Assembly: GCA_002483365.1 (NCBI GenBank)
Contig: DLHT01000018.1
Coordinates: 140,411 to 204,410 of the forward strand
Origin: Cellvibrio sp. UBA7661
GTDB lineage: Bacteria; Pseudomonadota; Gammaproteobacteria; Pseudomonadales; Cellvibrionaceae
Reading direction: 5' to 3'
DNA length: 64,000 nt
Numbering within the stretch: position 1 is the stretch's first letter; every line of letters starts with the position of its first letter. The notes under the pieces were generated by a model, which saw only the letters and a program-made list of their open reading frames with translations, was not told where the DNA came from and did no database searches. Shown piece by piece: positions 25,003 through 35,005 of this stretch. The position numbers were made by a program, and so were the translations under genes.

Positions 25003-27423
25003 TCAGTGAGTACTTAATCTACTGTCGCTATCCGTGGCTTTCTGAGCTGCTTTCTCCAATGCACGATACTCCTCGTCGCTTAGAGGCTTAGGACTAGATT
25101 GCAGAGCAATTGCCAACACCTCATCAATCCATTTTACTGGTTTTATGTGTAAATCTTCCTTTATATTGTCGGGAATTTCTTTTAGGTCACGCTCATTATC
25201 AGCAGGAATAATCACTGTCTTTATTCCACCTCTATGCGCAGCCAAAAGTTTTTCTTTAAGCCCACCGATACGCAAAACCTCCCCCCGAAGAGTTATCTCT
25301 CCTGTCATGGCAACGTCTGCCCTTACAGGGATATTGGTTTGTACAGACACCAGTGCAGTACACATGGCAATACCTGCGCTCGGACCATCTTTAGGTGTTG
25401 CACCTTCGGGGACATGAATATGTATATCTACCTTTTCATGATGATCTGGAGCTATCCCCAAAGCCTGGCTGCGAGACCGTACGACAGTCAAAGCTGCTTG
25501 GATAGACTCTTGCATAACATCACCCAATGAGCCCGTTTTAATAATCCGCCCCTTGCCTGTAACAGCCGTTGCCTCAATTGTAAGCAATTCACCGCCTACT
25601 TGTGTCCAAGCTAAGCCAGTCACTTGCCCTATTTGATCCTTACTTTCTGCCTTACCAAAATCAAATTTATGGACACCCAATAAGCTCTCTAATGAGGAAG
25701 CATCTACCAGATCTACGCTATTTTTATGACCTTTTACATGATGCGTAACCACCTTACGACAGATCTTAGCTATTTCACGCTCAAGCCCACGAACACCGGC
25801 TTCTCGGGTGTAATAACGAATGATGTCACGAATAGCAGCCTCGCTAATATTGATTTCACTTTCCTTTAAGCCGTTTGCCTTAATTTGTTTCGGCAACAAA
25901 TAACGTTGTGCAATATTGAGTTTTTCATCTTCCGTATACCCGGGAATACGAATAATTTCCATGCGATCCAACAATGGGCCCGGTATATTCATTGAGTTTG
26001 AGGTACATACAAACATAACGTCAGATAAATCGTAATCAACTTCAAGATAATGATCACTGAAGTGGCTATTTTGCTCTGGATCCAAAACTTCCAATAAAGC
26101 CGAAGCTGGGTCCCCTCGATTGTCCATACCCATCTTGTCAATTTCATCCAGCAAAAATAGCGGATTACGCACACCCACCTTTGCCATTTTCTGGATTAAC
26201 TTCCCTGGTAATGATCCAATATAAGTTCTTCTATGGCCACGAATTTCGGCTTCATCCCGTACCCCTCCTAACGCCATACGAACAAATTCACGATTTGTTG
26301 CGCGCGCGATAGATTCACCCAAAGATGTTTTACCAACACCAGGTGGACCGACGAGACAAAGAATTGGCCCCTTTACTTTTTTTACTCGCTGCTGAACTGC
26401 CAAGTATTCAAGGATACGTTCTTTTACTTCATCGAGACCAAAGTGGTCTTTATTCAAAACCTCTTCTGCACGATTAAGATCGTGACGAACTTTGCTTCTT
26501 TTGCTCCAAGGCACCCTTATCATCCAATCGATATAAGCACGCAGCACAGAAGCTTCTGCTGACATAGGCGACATCATTTTCAATTTATTAAGCTCTGTAC
26601 GAGCCTTCTCTTCAGCTTCTTTGGGCATTGCTGCGGCAACGATTTTTTTTTCAAGTTCGTCCGCTTCGCTAACCTCCTCCCCTAGTTCACCAAGCTCCTT
26701 TTGAATAGCCTTAATTTGCTCGTTTAAATAATATTCGCGCTGACTTTTCTCCATTTGCTTTTTAACGCGACCACGAATTTTTTTTTCAACATGGAACAGA
26801 TCGACCTCTGCATCCATCAAGTCAAGTAGATGCTCAATTCGTGCGTGGATGTCTGCCATTTCAAGAATGGATTGCTTTTTGGGAAGATCTAATGACATAT
26901 GAGCAGCAATCGTATCTGCCAATCGGCCAGGCTCATCAATTCCAGACAATGAAGTAATGACCTCTACTGGAACTTTTTTACTAAGATTTACATATTGCTC
27001 AAATTGGCCTATAGCAGATGCAACTAAAGCACGAGCCTCTGCATTGGCAACAGGAGAGCTAACAATTACCTCGACATTTGCCCTGAAAAAAGAATCCGCT
27101 TCTTCAATAGATTCAATATGCGCTCTTTCCCGCCCTTCAATTAGCACTTTTACAGTTCCATCAGGTAATTTAAGGAGCTGAAGGATGGTTGCAATGGTCC
27201 CTATCTCGTAGAGATCTTGCGCTACAGGCTCGTCTTGTTGTGGATTTTTTTGTGCCACTAACAATACTTGCTTGTCACTTGCCATTGCCCTTTCCAAAGC
27301 CTCAATTGACTTGCCTCGACCGACAAATAATGGGGTAACCATATGCGGGTAGACAACTACATCTCGCAATGGAAGTAATGGGATTTCAGTGATGTGAAGA
27401 TTTGGAAGGGTTTCAGCGACCAT
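25003..27423 (-). CDS. lon: ATP-dependent Lon protease
   Basis: A cytoplasmic protease that degrades misfolded and short-lived regulatory proteins. The 806 residues comprise the N-terminal substrate domain (PLLPLRDVVVYPHMVTPLFV), a coiled segment, an AAA+ module with GPPGVGKTS and a Walker B (FLLDEIDK), and a C-terminal protease domain with the Ser of PKDGPSAGIA and the Lys of the ADNERDLK region forming the dyad. GAGAGGA lies upstream of the ATG. A sigma32-like promoter is about 55-80 bases upstream. Confidence 0.97.
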   Translation of the reverse strand: MVAETLPNLHITEIPLLPLRDVVVYPHMVTPLFVGRGKSIEALERAMASDKQVLLVAQKNPQQDEPVAQDLYEIGTIATILQLLKLPDGTVKVLIEGRERAHIESIEEADSFFRANVEVIVSSPVANAEARALVASAIGQFEQYVNLSKKVPVEVITSLSGIDEPGRLADTIAAHMSLDLPKKQSILEMADIHARIEHLLDLMDAEVDLFHVEKKIRGRVKKQMEKSQREYYLNEQIKAIQKELGELGEEVSEADELEKKIVAAAMPKEAEEKARTELNKLKMMSPMSAEASVLRAYIDWMIRVPWSKRSKVRHDLNRAEEVLNKDHFGLDEVKERILEYLAVQQRVKKVKGPILCLVGPPGVGKTSLGESIARATNREFVRMALGGVRDEAEIRGHRRTYIGSLPGKLIQKMAKVGVRNPLFLLDEIDKMGMDNRGDPASALLEVLDPEQNSHFSDHYLEVDYDLSDVMFVCTSNSMNIPGPLLDRMEIIRIPGYTEDEKLNIAQRYLLPKQIKANGLKESEINISEAAIRDIIRYYTREAGVRGLEREIAKICRKVVTHHVKGHKNSVDLVDASSLESLLGVHKFDFGKAESKDQIGQVTGLAWTQVGGELLTIEATAVTGKGRIIKTGSLGDVMQESIQAALTVVRSRSQALGIAPDHHEKVDIHIHVPEGATPKDGPSAGIAMCTALVSVQTNIPVRADVAMTGEITLRGEVLRIGGLKEKLLAAHRGGIKTVIIPADNERDLKEIPDNIKEDLHIKPVKWIDEVLAIALQSSPKPLSDEEYRALEKAAQKATDSDSRLSTH

Positions 27424-27475
27424 TGGTTCCTCTCTAATTACGGAAAGACAGGATACTGTCTTACAATGAAATAAG

Positions 27476-27503
27476 ATTGGGGGTTAAAATGCCGAATTAC
27501 AAG
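27476..27503 (-). promoter_or_regulatory. Sigma32-type heat-shock promoter of lon
   Basis: On the minus strand CTTGTAA (27503-27497) and CCCCAAT (27482-27476) are 14 bases apart, a close match to the heat-shock consensus CTTGAAA-N11-16-CCCCAT. It points at lon, whose heat-shock control is well established in E. coli. Confidence 0.65.
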
Positions 27504-27517
27504 CGGTGACAGATTAA

Positions 27518-27555
27518 AAAACAAAAAGAGCGCATTTTTGCGCTCTTTTTGTTTT
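27518..27555. terminator. Strong terminator between clpX and lon
   Basis: A perfect 17-bp stem (27518-27534 with 27539-27555) with a TTTT loop, GC core GAGCGCA/TGCGCTC and long A/T arms. It ends the clpP-clpX transcript so that lon depends on its own promoter. Confidence 0.92.
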
Positions 27556-27586
27556 CGAATTACTGATGACTTAACTCTGATAAATT

Positions 27587-28885
27587 TTAATCTTCTGCTG
27601 CGCTTTTTACTTGTTTATCCATATTTTCATATACAAGTAAGGGTTCAGACTCACCTTTTATAACAGCTTCATCTACGACCACTTTCGCAACGTGCTCTTC
27701 TGAAGGAATCTTGTACATAGTATCCAGTAAAACAGACTCCATTATAGATCGTAAACCTCGGGCACCTGTTTTACGTTCAAGTGCTCGCTCAGCAACTGCA
27801 TCCAGTGCATCACTGCGAAAATCGATCTGAACCCCTTCCATTTCAAACAAACGTGCGTATTGTTTGGTTAATGCATTCCGGGGTTCAGTCAAGATTTGAA
27901 TTAATGCAGCTTTATCAAGCTCATCTAATGTGGCAATAACAGGAAGGCGACCAACAAATTCAGGAATAAGACCGTACCTAACAAGATCTTCTGGCTCTAA
28001 GTCTTGTAAAGTTTGACCAAAATTACGCTTATCATCCTTACTTTTAACTTCTGCACCAAACCCGATGCCTCCCTTTTCGGAGCGATCACGAATAACTTTA
28101 TCTAATCCTGCAAATGCACCGCCACAAATAAATAAAATATTAGCTGTATCAACCTGCAAAAACTCTTGCTGAGGATGCTTGCGCCCCCCTTGGGGTGGTA
28201 CAGATGCAACAGTACCTTCGATCAATTTTAACAGTGCTTGCTGAACACCTTCTCCAGATACATCACGAGTAATAGATGGATTGTCTGATTTGCGTGAAAT
28301 TTTGTCGATTTCATCTATGTAAACAATACCCTGTTGTGCCTTTTCTACATCGTAATCACATTTTTGCAGTAGTTTCTGAATGATGTTTTCAACGTCCTCG
28401 CCAACGTAGCCGGCTTCTGTGAGTGTTGTAGCATCGGCGATAGTGAAAGGAACATCCAACAAGCGAGCCAGCGTTTCTGCCAGCAGAGTTTTACCGCTAC
28501 CTGTTGGCCCAACCAATAGGATATTGCTTTTACCTAACTCAACAAGCTCTTTGTCTTTAGTACTTTTTTCGCCAAAACGTAAGCGCTTGTAGTGATTGTA
28601 AACCGCAACGGCAAGGACTTTTTTTGCACGTTTCTGGCCAATAACATATTGGTCAAGAATTGCAGATATTTCATGAGGCTTAGGTAGTTTTTCAGAGCTT
28701 CCCTCCGACGAACTTTCCTGAATTTCCTCTCGAATGATATCATTACAGAGATCAACACATTCATCACATATGAAAACCGACGGTCCCGCAATTAGTTTGC
28801 GAACTTCATGTTGGCTTTTACCACAGAAAGAACAATATAGTAACTTTCCGCTTTTATCGCCTGTGTCACCTGTGTGATCGGTCAT
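27587..28885 (-). CDS. clpX: ATP-dependent unfoldase ClpX
   Basis: Recognises tagged proteins, unfolds them and feeds them to ClpP. The 432 residues start with a C4 zinc-binding domain (CSFC and CDEC), then an AAA+ core with GPTGSGKTLLAETLA, IVYIDEIDKI, the RYGLIPEFVGRLPV sensor region, and the pore loop GYVGED. The ATG at 28885 has GGAG eight bases upstream; a GTG three codons earlier overlaps that site. It follows clpP by 132 bases. Confidence 0.97.
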   Translation of the reverse strand: MTDHTGDTGDKSGKLLYCSFCGKSQHEVRKLIAGPSVFICDECVDLCNDIIREEIQESSSEGSSEKLPKPHEISAILDQYVIGQKRAKKVLAVAVYNHYKRLRFGEKSTKDKELVELGKSNILLVGPTGSGKTLLAETLARLLDVPFTIADATTLTEAGYVGEDVENIIQKLLQKCDYDVEKAQQGIVYIDEIDKISRKSDNPSITRDVSGEGVQQALLKLIEGTVASVPPQGGRKHPQQEFLQVDTANILFICGGAFAGLDKVIRDRSEKGGIGFGAEVKSKDDKRNFGQTLQDLEPEDLVRYGLIPEFVGRLPVIATLDELDKAALIQILTEPRNALTKQYARLFEMEGVQIDFRSDALDAVAERALERKTGARGLRSIMESVLLDTMYKIPSEEHVAKVVVDEAVIKGESEPLLVYENMDKQVKSAAED

Positions 28886-29017
28886 TGAACCCACTCCATC
28901 TTTATATGTAGCAATTGTCAGTTTAAATATTGAAATTTCAAGTGTGATGACGAACTTTTGTCGCCTAAGTGCTCAGAGGGTTTCCTGTAGAGCAGCTCAC
29001 CCCCGACAATCAAAAGC

Positions 29018-29656
29018 CTATTTAGCTGACTGAATACGTTTATCTAAAACAGAATCAATTAATCCATAATCTTTTGCCTGCTGCGCAGACATGAAATTAT
29101 CACGCTCGGTATCAATTTCAATCTTCTCTATGGGCTGTCCAGAATGAAGTGCCATTAATTCATTTAAACGAGCTCTGATCTTTAAAATTTCTTGTGCTTG
29201 AATATGTATATCAGATGCCTGCCCTTGAGCGCCCCCACTAGGTTGATGAATCATAACTCTGGAGTTTGGGAGACAAAAGCGCTTTCCTTTTGTCCCAGCA
29301 TTAAGCAAAAACGCCCCCATGCTACAAGCCTGCCCAATGCACATTGTGCTGACATCAGGCTTAATAAATTGCATGGTATCGTAAATAGACATGCCGGCAG
29401 TCACTGAACCGCCAGGAGAGTTGATATATAAATGTATGTCTTTATCGGGGTTTTCAGCTTCCAAAAATAAAAGCTGCGCCACGACCAAATTGGCCATGTA
29501 GTCCTCTACTGGTCCAACTAAAAATATAACTCTTTCTTTGAGCAGGCGAGAGTATATATCGAAGGATCGCTCCCCCCGTGCTGTTTGTTCGATGACAATT
29601 GGAACAAGACCACTGTTTATGGGAGAAGACTGGTTTTTAAAGAATTCGTATGACAT
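29018..29656 (-). CDS. clpP: ATP-dependent Clp protease proteolytic subunit
   Basis: The serine peptidase barrel that partners ClpX and ClpA. The 212 residues carry INSPGGSVTAGMSIYDTM, GQACSMGAFLL with the catalytic Ser, and MIHQPSGGAQGQASDI with the catalytic His. The remaining catalytic Asp lies further on. Length matches the family, including a short propeptide. It sits between tig and clpX, the conserved order. Confidence 0.97.
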   Translation of the reverse strand: MSYEFFKNQSSPINSGLVPIVIEQTARGERSFDIYSRLLKERVIFLVGPVEDYMANLVVAQLLFLEAENPDKDIHLYINSPGGSVTAGMSIYDTMQFIKPDVSTMCIGQACSMGAFLLNAGTKGKRFCLPNSRVMIHQPSGGAQGQASDIHIQAQEILKIRARLNELMALHSGQPIEKIEIDTERDNFMSAQQAKDYGLIDSVLDKRIQSAK

Positions 29657-29793
29657 TGTGCATTTTGTCCTTAAGCGGGCTTTTTTAGCATCGCCAATAT
29701 TGAAAACTATGATTTTTTGACAAACAGAGCTTAACCCGTGATTGGATTATATGCCAGTCAAAAGAGTTTTTTGCAGGGGATTTAACTGAAAGG

Positions 29794-29821
29794 AAGCCGC
29801 AAAACAAACGCTTTGCGGCTT
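29794..29821. terminator. Hairpin after tig
   Basis: A 10-bp stem, AAGCCGCAAA with TTTGCGGCTT, begins 11 bases beyond the tig stop. The T run is on the rightward side; leftward, toward clpP, it is followed only by TTCCTTTC. It may therefore terminate tig transcripts only partly. Confidence 0.5.
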
Positions 29822-29831
29822 TTTTAGGCTA

Positions 29832-31145
29832 TCAGCGTTGCGCATTAGCCTTAATGATTTCATCATAATTGGTTTCAACTTCTGAAACCTTTGCCTGAGA
29901 TAGAATATGATCAACAACTTGATCCTCAAGCACCGCCGACTCTACGCCTGACATCAACTCTTGATTGCTGCTGTAGTATTCAACTACTTCCTTAGGCTCT
30001 TGATAAGTAGATGCAATTTCTTCAATCATTGTACGGACACGCTTTGAATCAGGCTTCAATTTAGCGCTTTTTACAATCTCCCCAACAATTAAGCCAAGGG
30101 TAACACGGCGAGCGGCTTCATCTTGGAACATTGTGTCGGGCAGAAGGCTTTTAACATCGAAATTTTGCTGATGACCACCGAAGCGCTGAAGCATTTGATT
30201 GCGAAGAACATGAATCTCATTGGCTACTAATGCCTTAGGAATATCTGTGCTATGAGCGGCAATCAAAGCATCCATAACCTGAACTTTAACTTTTGCTTTG
30301 AGGGCATTAGCCAGCTCACGATCCATATTTGCTTTCACTTCCTTACGGAACTGCTTTTCGCCGCCTTTTTCTACGCCAAACTTTACAAAAAACTCTTTCT
30401 TAAGCTCAGGCAAAACAGCCTCTGACACGCTATTGACGGTGATAGCAAATTTTACAGCTGCACCCTTCAGCTCCTCAGCCTGATAATCATCAGGGAAAGT
30501 TACCGAGATATCTTTTTTATCACCAGCTTTCATCCCGATAATCCCTTCCTCAAATCCTGGGATCATTGATTTTGATCCAAGAATCAATGAGTGACCATCG
30601 GCCTTACCACCAGCAAATTCAACACCATCTTTTGTGCCGACAAAATCAATATTTACTTGATCACCATCAGCCGCCGCACGCTCTACAATCGACCAAGTGG
30701 CCTGATGTTTACGAAGCACTTCTATCATGTTATCTACATCTGCTTCTGTGACATCAGCCTTGTAGGTTGTGATTTCAAAAGCGCTCAAATCACTGAGTTC
30801 TACGCTAGGATAAACTTCGAAGGTTGCAACGTATTCCAAATCCTTACCTGCAGCCAGTTGCTTAGGCTGAATGGAAGGCTGACCGGCAGGTTTAACATTC
30901 TCTTTTTGTACTGCCGCATAAAATGAACGGCTAATAACATCACCGACTACTTCTTGACGAATTCCAGCACCAAAACGTTGCTTCACTACAGACATTGGAA
31001 CCTTGCCCTTGCGGAAACCTTTGATGCTTACATTGCGAGCCGCTTGTTTCAAGCGATTCTCAAATTCGTTTTCTACTTGTTCCGCTGGCACGCCTACAGT
31101 CAAGCGGCGCTCCAATCCAGAAGTCGTTTCCAGTGAAACCTGCAT
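29832..31145 (-). CDS. tig: Trigger factor
   Basis: A ribosome-associated chaperone and prolyl isomerase. The 437 residues begin MQVSLETTSGLERRL and contain the ribosome-docking segment GFRKGKVPMSVVKQRFG (around residues 43-60), a central FKBP domain (DGDQVNIDFVGTKDGVEFAGG) and a helical C-terminal domain. GAGG lies six bases before the ATG at 31145, so an upstream extension from 31187 is discarded. It is first in the tig-clpP-clpX-lon block. Confidence 0.96.
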   Translation of the reverse strand: MQVSLETTSGLERRLTVGVPAEQVENEFENRLKQAARNVSIKGFRKGKVPMSVVKQRFGAGIRQEVVGDVISRSFYAAVQKENVKPAGQPSIQPKQLAAGKDLEYVATFEVYPSVELSDLSAFEITTYKADVTEADVDNMIEVLRKHQATWSIVERAAADGDQVNIDFVGTKDGVEFAGGKADGHSLILGSKSMIPGFEEGIIGMKAGDKKDISVTFPDDYQAEELKGAAVKFAITVNSVSEAVLPELKKEFFVKFGVEKGGEKQFRKEVKANMDRELANALKAKVKVQVMDALIAAHSTDIPKALVANEIHVLRNQMLQRFGGHQQNFDVKSLLPDTMFQDEAARRVTLGLIVGEIVKSAKLKPDSKRVRTMIEEIASTYQEPKEVVEYYSSNQELMSGVESAVLEDQVVDHILSQAKVSEVETNYDEIIKANAQR

Positions 31146-31187
31146 ATTTGCCTCGTGAAATAACTGAAAAGTATGGCAGTTGCTCAA

Positions 31188-31208
31188 GCACCCCGAAGAT
31201 CGGGGTGC
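31188..31208. other. Perfect hairpin between tRNA-Leu and tig
   Basis: GCACCCCGA and TCGGGGTGC (nine base pairs) around a 3-base loop, directly after the tRNA 3' end. There is no T run, so it is more likely a processing or stabilising structure than a terminator. Confidence 0.55.
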
Positions 31209-31218
31209 AGGGAGAATA

Positions 31219-31303
31219 TGGTGCGGACGGAGAGACTCGAACTCTCACACCTTGCGGCGCCAGAACCTAAACCTGGTGTGTCTACCAATTTCACCACGTC
31301 CGC
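31219..31303 (-). tRNA. tRNA-Leu (anticodon UAG)
   Basis: The minus strand reads a complete 85-base tRNA including encoded CCA. The acceptor stem is GCGGACG with CGTCCGC, the D arm contains AAATTGGTAGAC, the anticodon loop is TTTAGGT giving UAG, the long variable arm is CGCCGCAAGGTG-like, and GTTCGAGTC is the T loop. The long variable arm fits a class II Leu tRNA. It lies upstream of tig. Confidence 0.95.
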
Positions 31304-31456
31304 TTTTGTGTCGCTTCTTGGCTATTACCAAGATGATGACCTAATTTTTATCGAACCCTAACATGTTGATTTTTAATGTTTTTTATAAAAACCAACAGCC
31401 CTAGCGCGCGAAGGGTGCTGATTGTGCCACAGTCATTCTGCGGGTTCAACTTTTTA

Positions 31457-31990
31457 TCAATACTCTGCATAGGTGCTGCGATGGCGCATCACCAAATCCT
31501 TAAAATCAACCAGCCATTGCGTCAGCAATTCGCGCCTTAAAACAAGCGCTTGCTGTAAATTGACTTCGGTCACATCAATAACTTCTATTACATTACTCGG
31601 TACAAAGGCTTTCTTTTCTTTTATTCTTTCAGGTGACTTAAAAATCGTCCGCTCATAAGAAAGCAACATGTAAAGCCAAGCCCCTGGCTCTTTTTTTAAT
31701 GCCATTAGCTCATTTACTTCTGATGAGTTAATACCCAAATTACCAAGTGTTATATACAGCTCATCGATAGTGTTAAGAGTGGTCGCGTTTTGCACACGGT
31801 ACTGATCAGCCAGTTCCCGCACATAAAAACATAATGCTGTAGTCAGGTGGAAAACAACCGCATCCCCTAATGCCTGCTGGCGAGTTTTTTTGTTGCCAGA
31901 GAGCTTTGTATCCAGCATTTCCATGTCAACAAGATTTGCATGTGCAAAAGTAAACTTTTGATTAACAAGAGAGAGATGTGTAATAGACAT
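31457..31990 (-). CDS. Conserved hypothetical protein next to topA
   Basis: A 177-residue soluble, mainly helical protein without signal peptide or TM segment. A protein of this size and style sits next to topA in Pseudomonas relatives (possibly the DUF6586 type, from memory and not verified). It is in the same direction as topA, 56 bases after it, so may be co-transcribed. No catalytic motif is visible and I do not propose a function. Confidence 0.65.
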   Translation of the reverse strand: MSITHLSLVNQKFTFAHANLVDMEMLDTKLSGNKKTRQQALGDAVVFHLTTALCFYVRELADQYRVQNATTLNTIDELYITLGNLGINSSEVNELMALKKEPGAWLYMLLSYERTIFKSPERIKEKKAFVPSNVIEVIDVTEVNLQQALVLRRELLTQWLVDFKDLVMRHRSTYAEY

Positions 31991-32046
31991 AGCTTTAGGA
32001 AAAGATAGAAAAAAGCCAACACTTTTTAGATGCTGGCGTTACGTAT

Positions 32047-34671
32047 TTACTTTTGTACTTGCCATTTACCTGCAACGAAAAATGCTTTCCATCCAGTAGC
32101 CTTACCATTAACCTCAGTTTGTACATATTGTTCTTTGGTTTTGCGGCTAAAGCGAATAATCGATTTATTGCCATCGGGATCTTTTACCGGGGCAGATAGC
32201 AAAAAATGATATTTAGGATCAATTTGATCTCTATATGGTAACAATTCTTCAACCAGAGGTGCGCGAGTTTCGCGATTTTTGGGAAATTGGCTCGCAGCAA
32301 GGAAGAGACCTGCTGCGCCATCACGCAGCACATAATGATCATCTACTTTTTCACATCGCAATTCCGGCATTGCAATAGGATCGACTTTTGGTGGTGCCGC
32401 TTCGCCATTTTTTAACAACTTGCGTGTATTTTTACACTCCGAATTTGTACAACCAAAATACTTACCAAAGCGACCTGTTTTGAGCTGCATTTCACTGCTG
32501 CACTTGTCGCATTCAATTGTTGGCCCTTCGTAACCTTTTAAACGATAACTGCCTTGCTCAACTTCATAGCCAGAACAATCGGGATTGTTGCCACAAATGT
32601 GTAATTTTCGGTTTTCATCCAGAAGATAGGAGTCCATTGCAGAATTGCACAATTTGCAACGATGCTTTGAACGCAATTGACGAGACTCTGCTTCATCATC
32701 GTCAACTTCGGTATCAATAACCTCATCACCTGACACCAAATTCATTGTGTTTTTGCAACGCTCTTTGGGTGGCAGCGCATAACCAGAGCAACCAAGAAAA
32801 ACCCCGGTAGTTCCTGTGCGAATCTGCATGTGACGACCGCAAAGATTGCATTCAATATCTGTATCTGTAGGATCGTTAGCCCGCATACCAGTAGTTGTGC
32901 TTGATGCTTGCGCAAGCTTTTTACTGAAATTGCGGTAAAACTCATTCAGCAGATCGCGCCAGTTTTTTCCGCCTTGAGCAACGACATCGAGCGACTCTTC
33001 CATATTGGCAGTAAAACCGTAATCCATTAAATCATCAAAACTTTCGACTAATCGTTCAGTAACTATATCGCCCATTTTTTCTGCATAGAAACGGCGATTT
33101 TCCTGACGCACATACCCACGTTCCTGAATCGTAGAAATAATAGAAGCATATGTCGAAGGACGGCCAATAGCGCGTTTTTCCAATTCTTTAACTAAGCTGG
33201 CTTCCGTATAACGCGCGGCAGGTTTGGTGAAATGCTGCTGGGGATTAAGTTTAATCAGAGGCAGGATCTGCCCAACTTTCATATCCGGCAGAACAATATC
33301 TTCATCTTTTTTGGCCGCCTGTGGATTTACTTTTGTATATCCATCAAAACGAATTACCCGACCACGGGTGCGTAATTCATAATCACCGGCACTAACCACA
33401 ACACTCGTACTGGTATATTCTGCAGGTGTCATTTGGCAAGCCACGAACTGCTGCCAAATCAGTCCATAGAGACGCTCTGCGTCGCGCTCCATACCACTTA
33501 ACTGGTTAGGTTGCACGCTTACATTGGATGGGCGAATGGCTTCATGCGCTTCTTGAGCGCCCTCTTTGCTTGAGTAAAGTACAGGAGCATCCGGCAAATA
33601 ACGTTTACCGTAATTTTCAAGGATATGATCACGACAGGCATCAACAGCTTCTTTGCTCAGGTTGGTCGAATCTGTACGCATATAAGTGATATACCCAGCT
33701 TCGTACAAGCGCTGCGCCATCATCATGGTTTTCTTTACCCCAAAACCTAAACGCGTACTGGCTGCCTGCTGTAAGGTCGAAGTAATAAACGGTGCAGATG
33801 GTTTAGATTGGGTTGGCTTATCTTCGCGACTGATCACCTTGTAAGAAGCATGCTGCAAAGCGCTGACCGCAGCCATCGCTTGCGCTTCATTGATTGGTTT
33901 GAATGCTTCATCACCCAGTTTTTTAACTTCAAAGCTGGCGTGCTGGCTTTTATCGGCTTGTAGATCCGCAAATAGTGTCCAATATTCTTCCGGGACAAAC
34001 GCACGGATTTCATTTTCCCGCTCCACTACCAAACGTACAGCCACTGATTGAACACGTCCGGCTGAAAGCCCGCGAGCCACTTTTTCCCACAACAGGGGCG
34101 ACACCATATAACCCACTACACGATCCAAAAACCGGCGAGCCTGTTGCGCATCAACGCGATTCTGGTCGATTGGGCCTGGGGTTTTAAACGCATTTTGAAT
34201 GGCAGTTTTGGTAATTTCATTGAAAACTACGCGACGATAGCGAGATTCATCACCACCAATCGCTTCACGAAGATGCCAAGCGATTGCCTCTCCCTCTCTA
34301 TCCAAGTCGGTTGCGAGATAAACCATATCGGCTTTCTCGGCAAGCTTTCTTAACTCCTCAACCACCTTCTCTTTACCGGGAAGAATCTCATAGTGCGCCT
34401 CCCAGTTATTTTCTGGGTCGATCCCCATGCGATTGATAAGCTGGCTTTTGCTTTTCTTCGCTTGATAAAGCTCCTTCTCATCAGCGGACATCTTGCGTGT
34501 GGCGGCGGCTTGTTTAGCTCGCTCTTTCGCATCCACTGGCTTGGCCCCTCCGCTAGTAGGCAAATCCCGAATGTGGCCGATGCTGGATTTGACTACAAAG
34601 TCACTCCCCAGATATTTATTAATAGTTTTTGCCTTGGCGGGCGACTCAACGATAACTAAGGATTTACCCAT
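32047..34671 (-). CDS. topA: DNA topoisomerase I
   Basis: Relaxes negative supercoils by single-strand passage. The 874 residues begin with the Toprim domain (MGKSLVIVESPAKAKTINKY and the DxD of ATDLDREGE), then the type IA core with the active Tyr in GYITYMRTDSTNLS and IGRPSTYASI. Three C-terminal Cys4 zinc ribbons follow (about residues 590-740), ending in a basic tail. The canonical start MGKSLVIVESPAK is used; an upstream reading to 34752 would add 27 unlikely residues. The ribosome site is weak. Confidence 0.96.
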   Translation of the reverse strand: MGKSLVIVESPAKAKTINKYLGSDFVVKSSIGHIRDLPTSGGAKPVDAKERAKQAAATRKMSADEKELYQAKKSKSQLINRMGIDPENNWEAHYEILPGKEKVVEELRKLAEKADMVYLATDLDREGEAIAWHLREAIGGDESRYRRVVFNEITKTAIQNAFKTPGPIDQNRVDAQQARRFLDRVVGYMVSPLLWEKVARGLSAGRVQSVAVRLVVERENEIRAFVPEEYWTLFADLQADKSQHASFEVKKLGDEAFKPINEAQAMAAVSALQHASYKVISREDKPTQSKPSAPFITSTLQQAASTRLGFGVKKTMMMAQRLYEAGYITYMRTDSTNLSKEAVDACRDHILENYGKRYLPDAPVLYSSKEGAQEAHEAIRPSNVSVQPNQLSGMERDAERLYGLIWQQFVACQMTPAEYTSTSVVVSAGDYELRTRGRVIRFDGYTKVNPQAAKKDEDIVLPDMKVGQILPLIKLNPQQHFTKPAARYTEASLVKELEKRAIGRPSTYASIISTIQERGYVRQENRRFYAEKMGDIVTERLVESFDDLMDYGFTANMEESLDVVAQGGKNWRDLLNEFYRNFSKKLAQASSTTTGMRANDPTDTDIECNLCGRHMQIRTGTTGVFLGCSGYALPPKERCKNTMNLVSGDEVIDTEVDDDEAESRQLRSKHRCKLCNSAMDSYLLDENRKLHICGNNPDCSGYEVEQGSYRLKGYEGPTIECDKCSSEMQLKTGRFGKYFGCTNSECKNTRKLLKNGEAAPPKVDPIAMPELRCEKVDDHYVLRDGAAGLFLAASQFPKNRETRAPLVEELLPYRDQIDPKYHFLLSAPVKDPDGNKSIIRFSRKTKEQYVQTEVNGKATGWKAFFVAGKWQVQK

Positions 34672-35005
34672 GATTGTTAGAAATGTCTCTGTATATAAAG
34701 GAAGGCTGTATAATCTGCTGAATAATGCGCCAATCTGGTACAGTGCTGCCAAGAAAAGGCTAAACTAGCGGCAAAGGTGCGCATATATAAGTCTTGAATC
34801 ACAAGGGGTCAAGTTATAATTTTCCTCATGACTTATAGTTGAGCAAAATGGGATGTGCAAAGTTTACTGCATTTTAGGTTAAGGATTTTCTTTAAAAAAG
34901 ATACTTAAGTATATGTTTTTAAAAGTTAATTAATTTCAGCCAGCAATTTTAATTAAAGAATAAGCAAAACCTGATATTCAACCTAACCTGATACGCAGAA
35001 TTCGA

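Noticed and set aside
34794..34820. Possible promoter TTGAAT / TATAAT for the gene at 35006
   Set aside because: The spacer is only 15 bases and the gene is 185 bases away; too weak to list.
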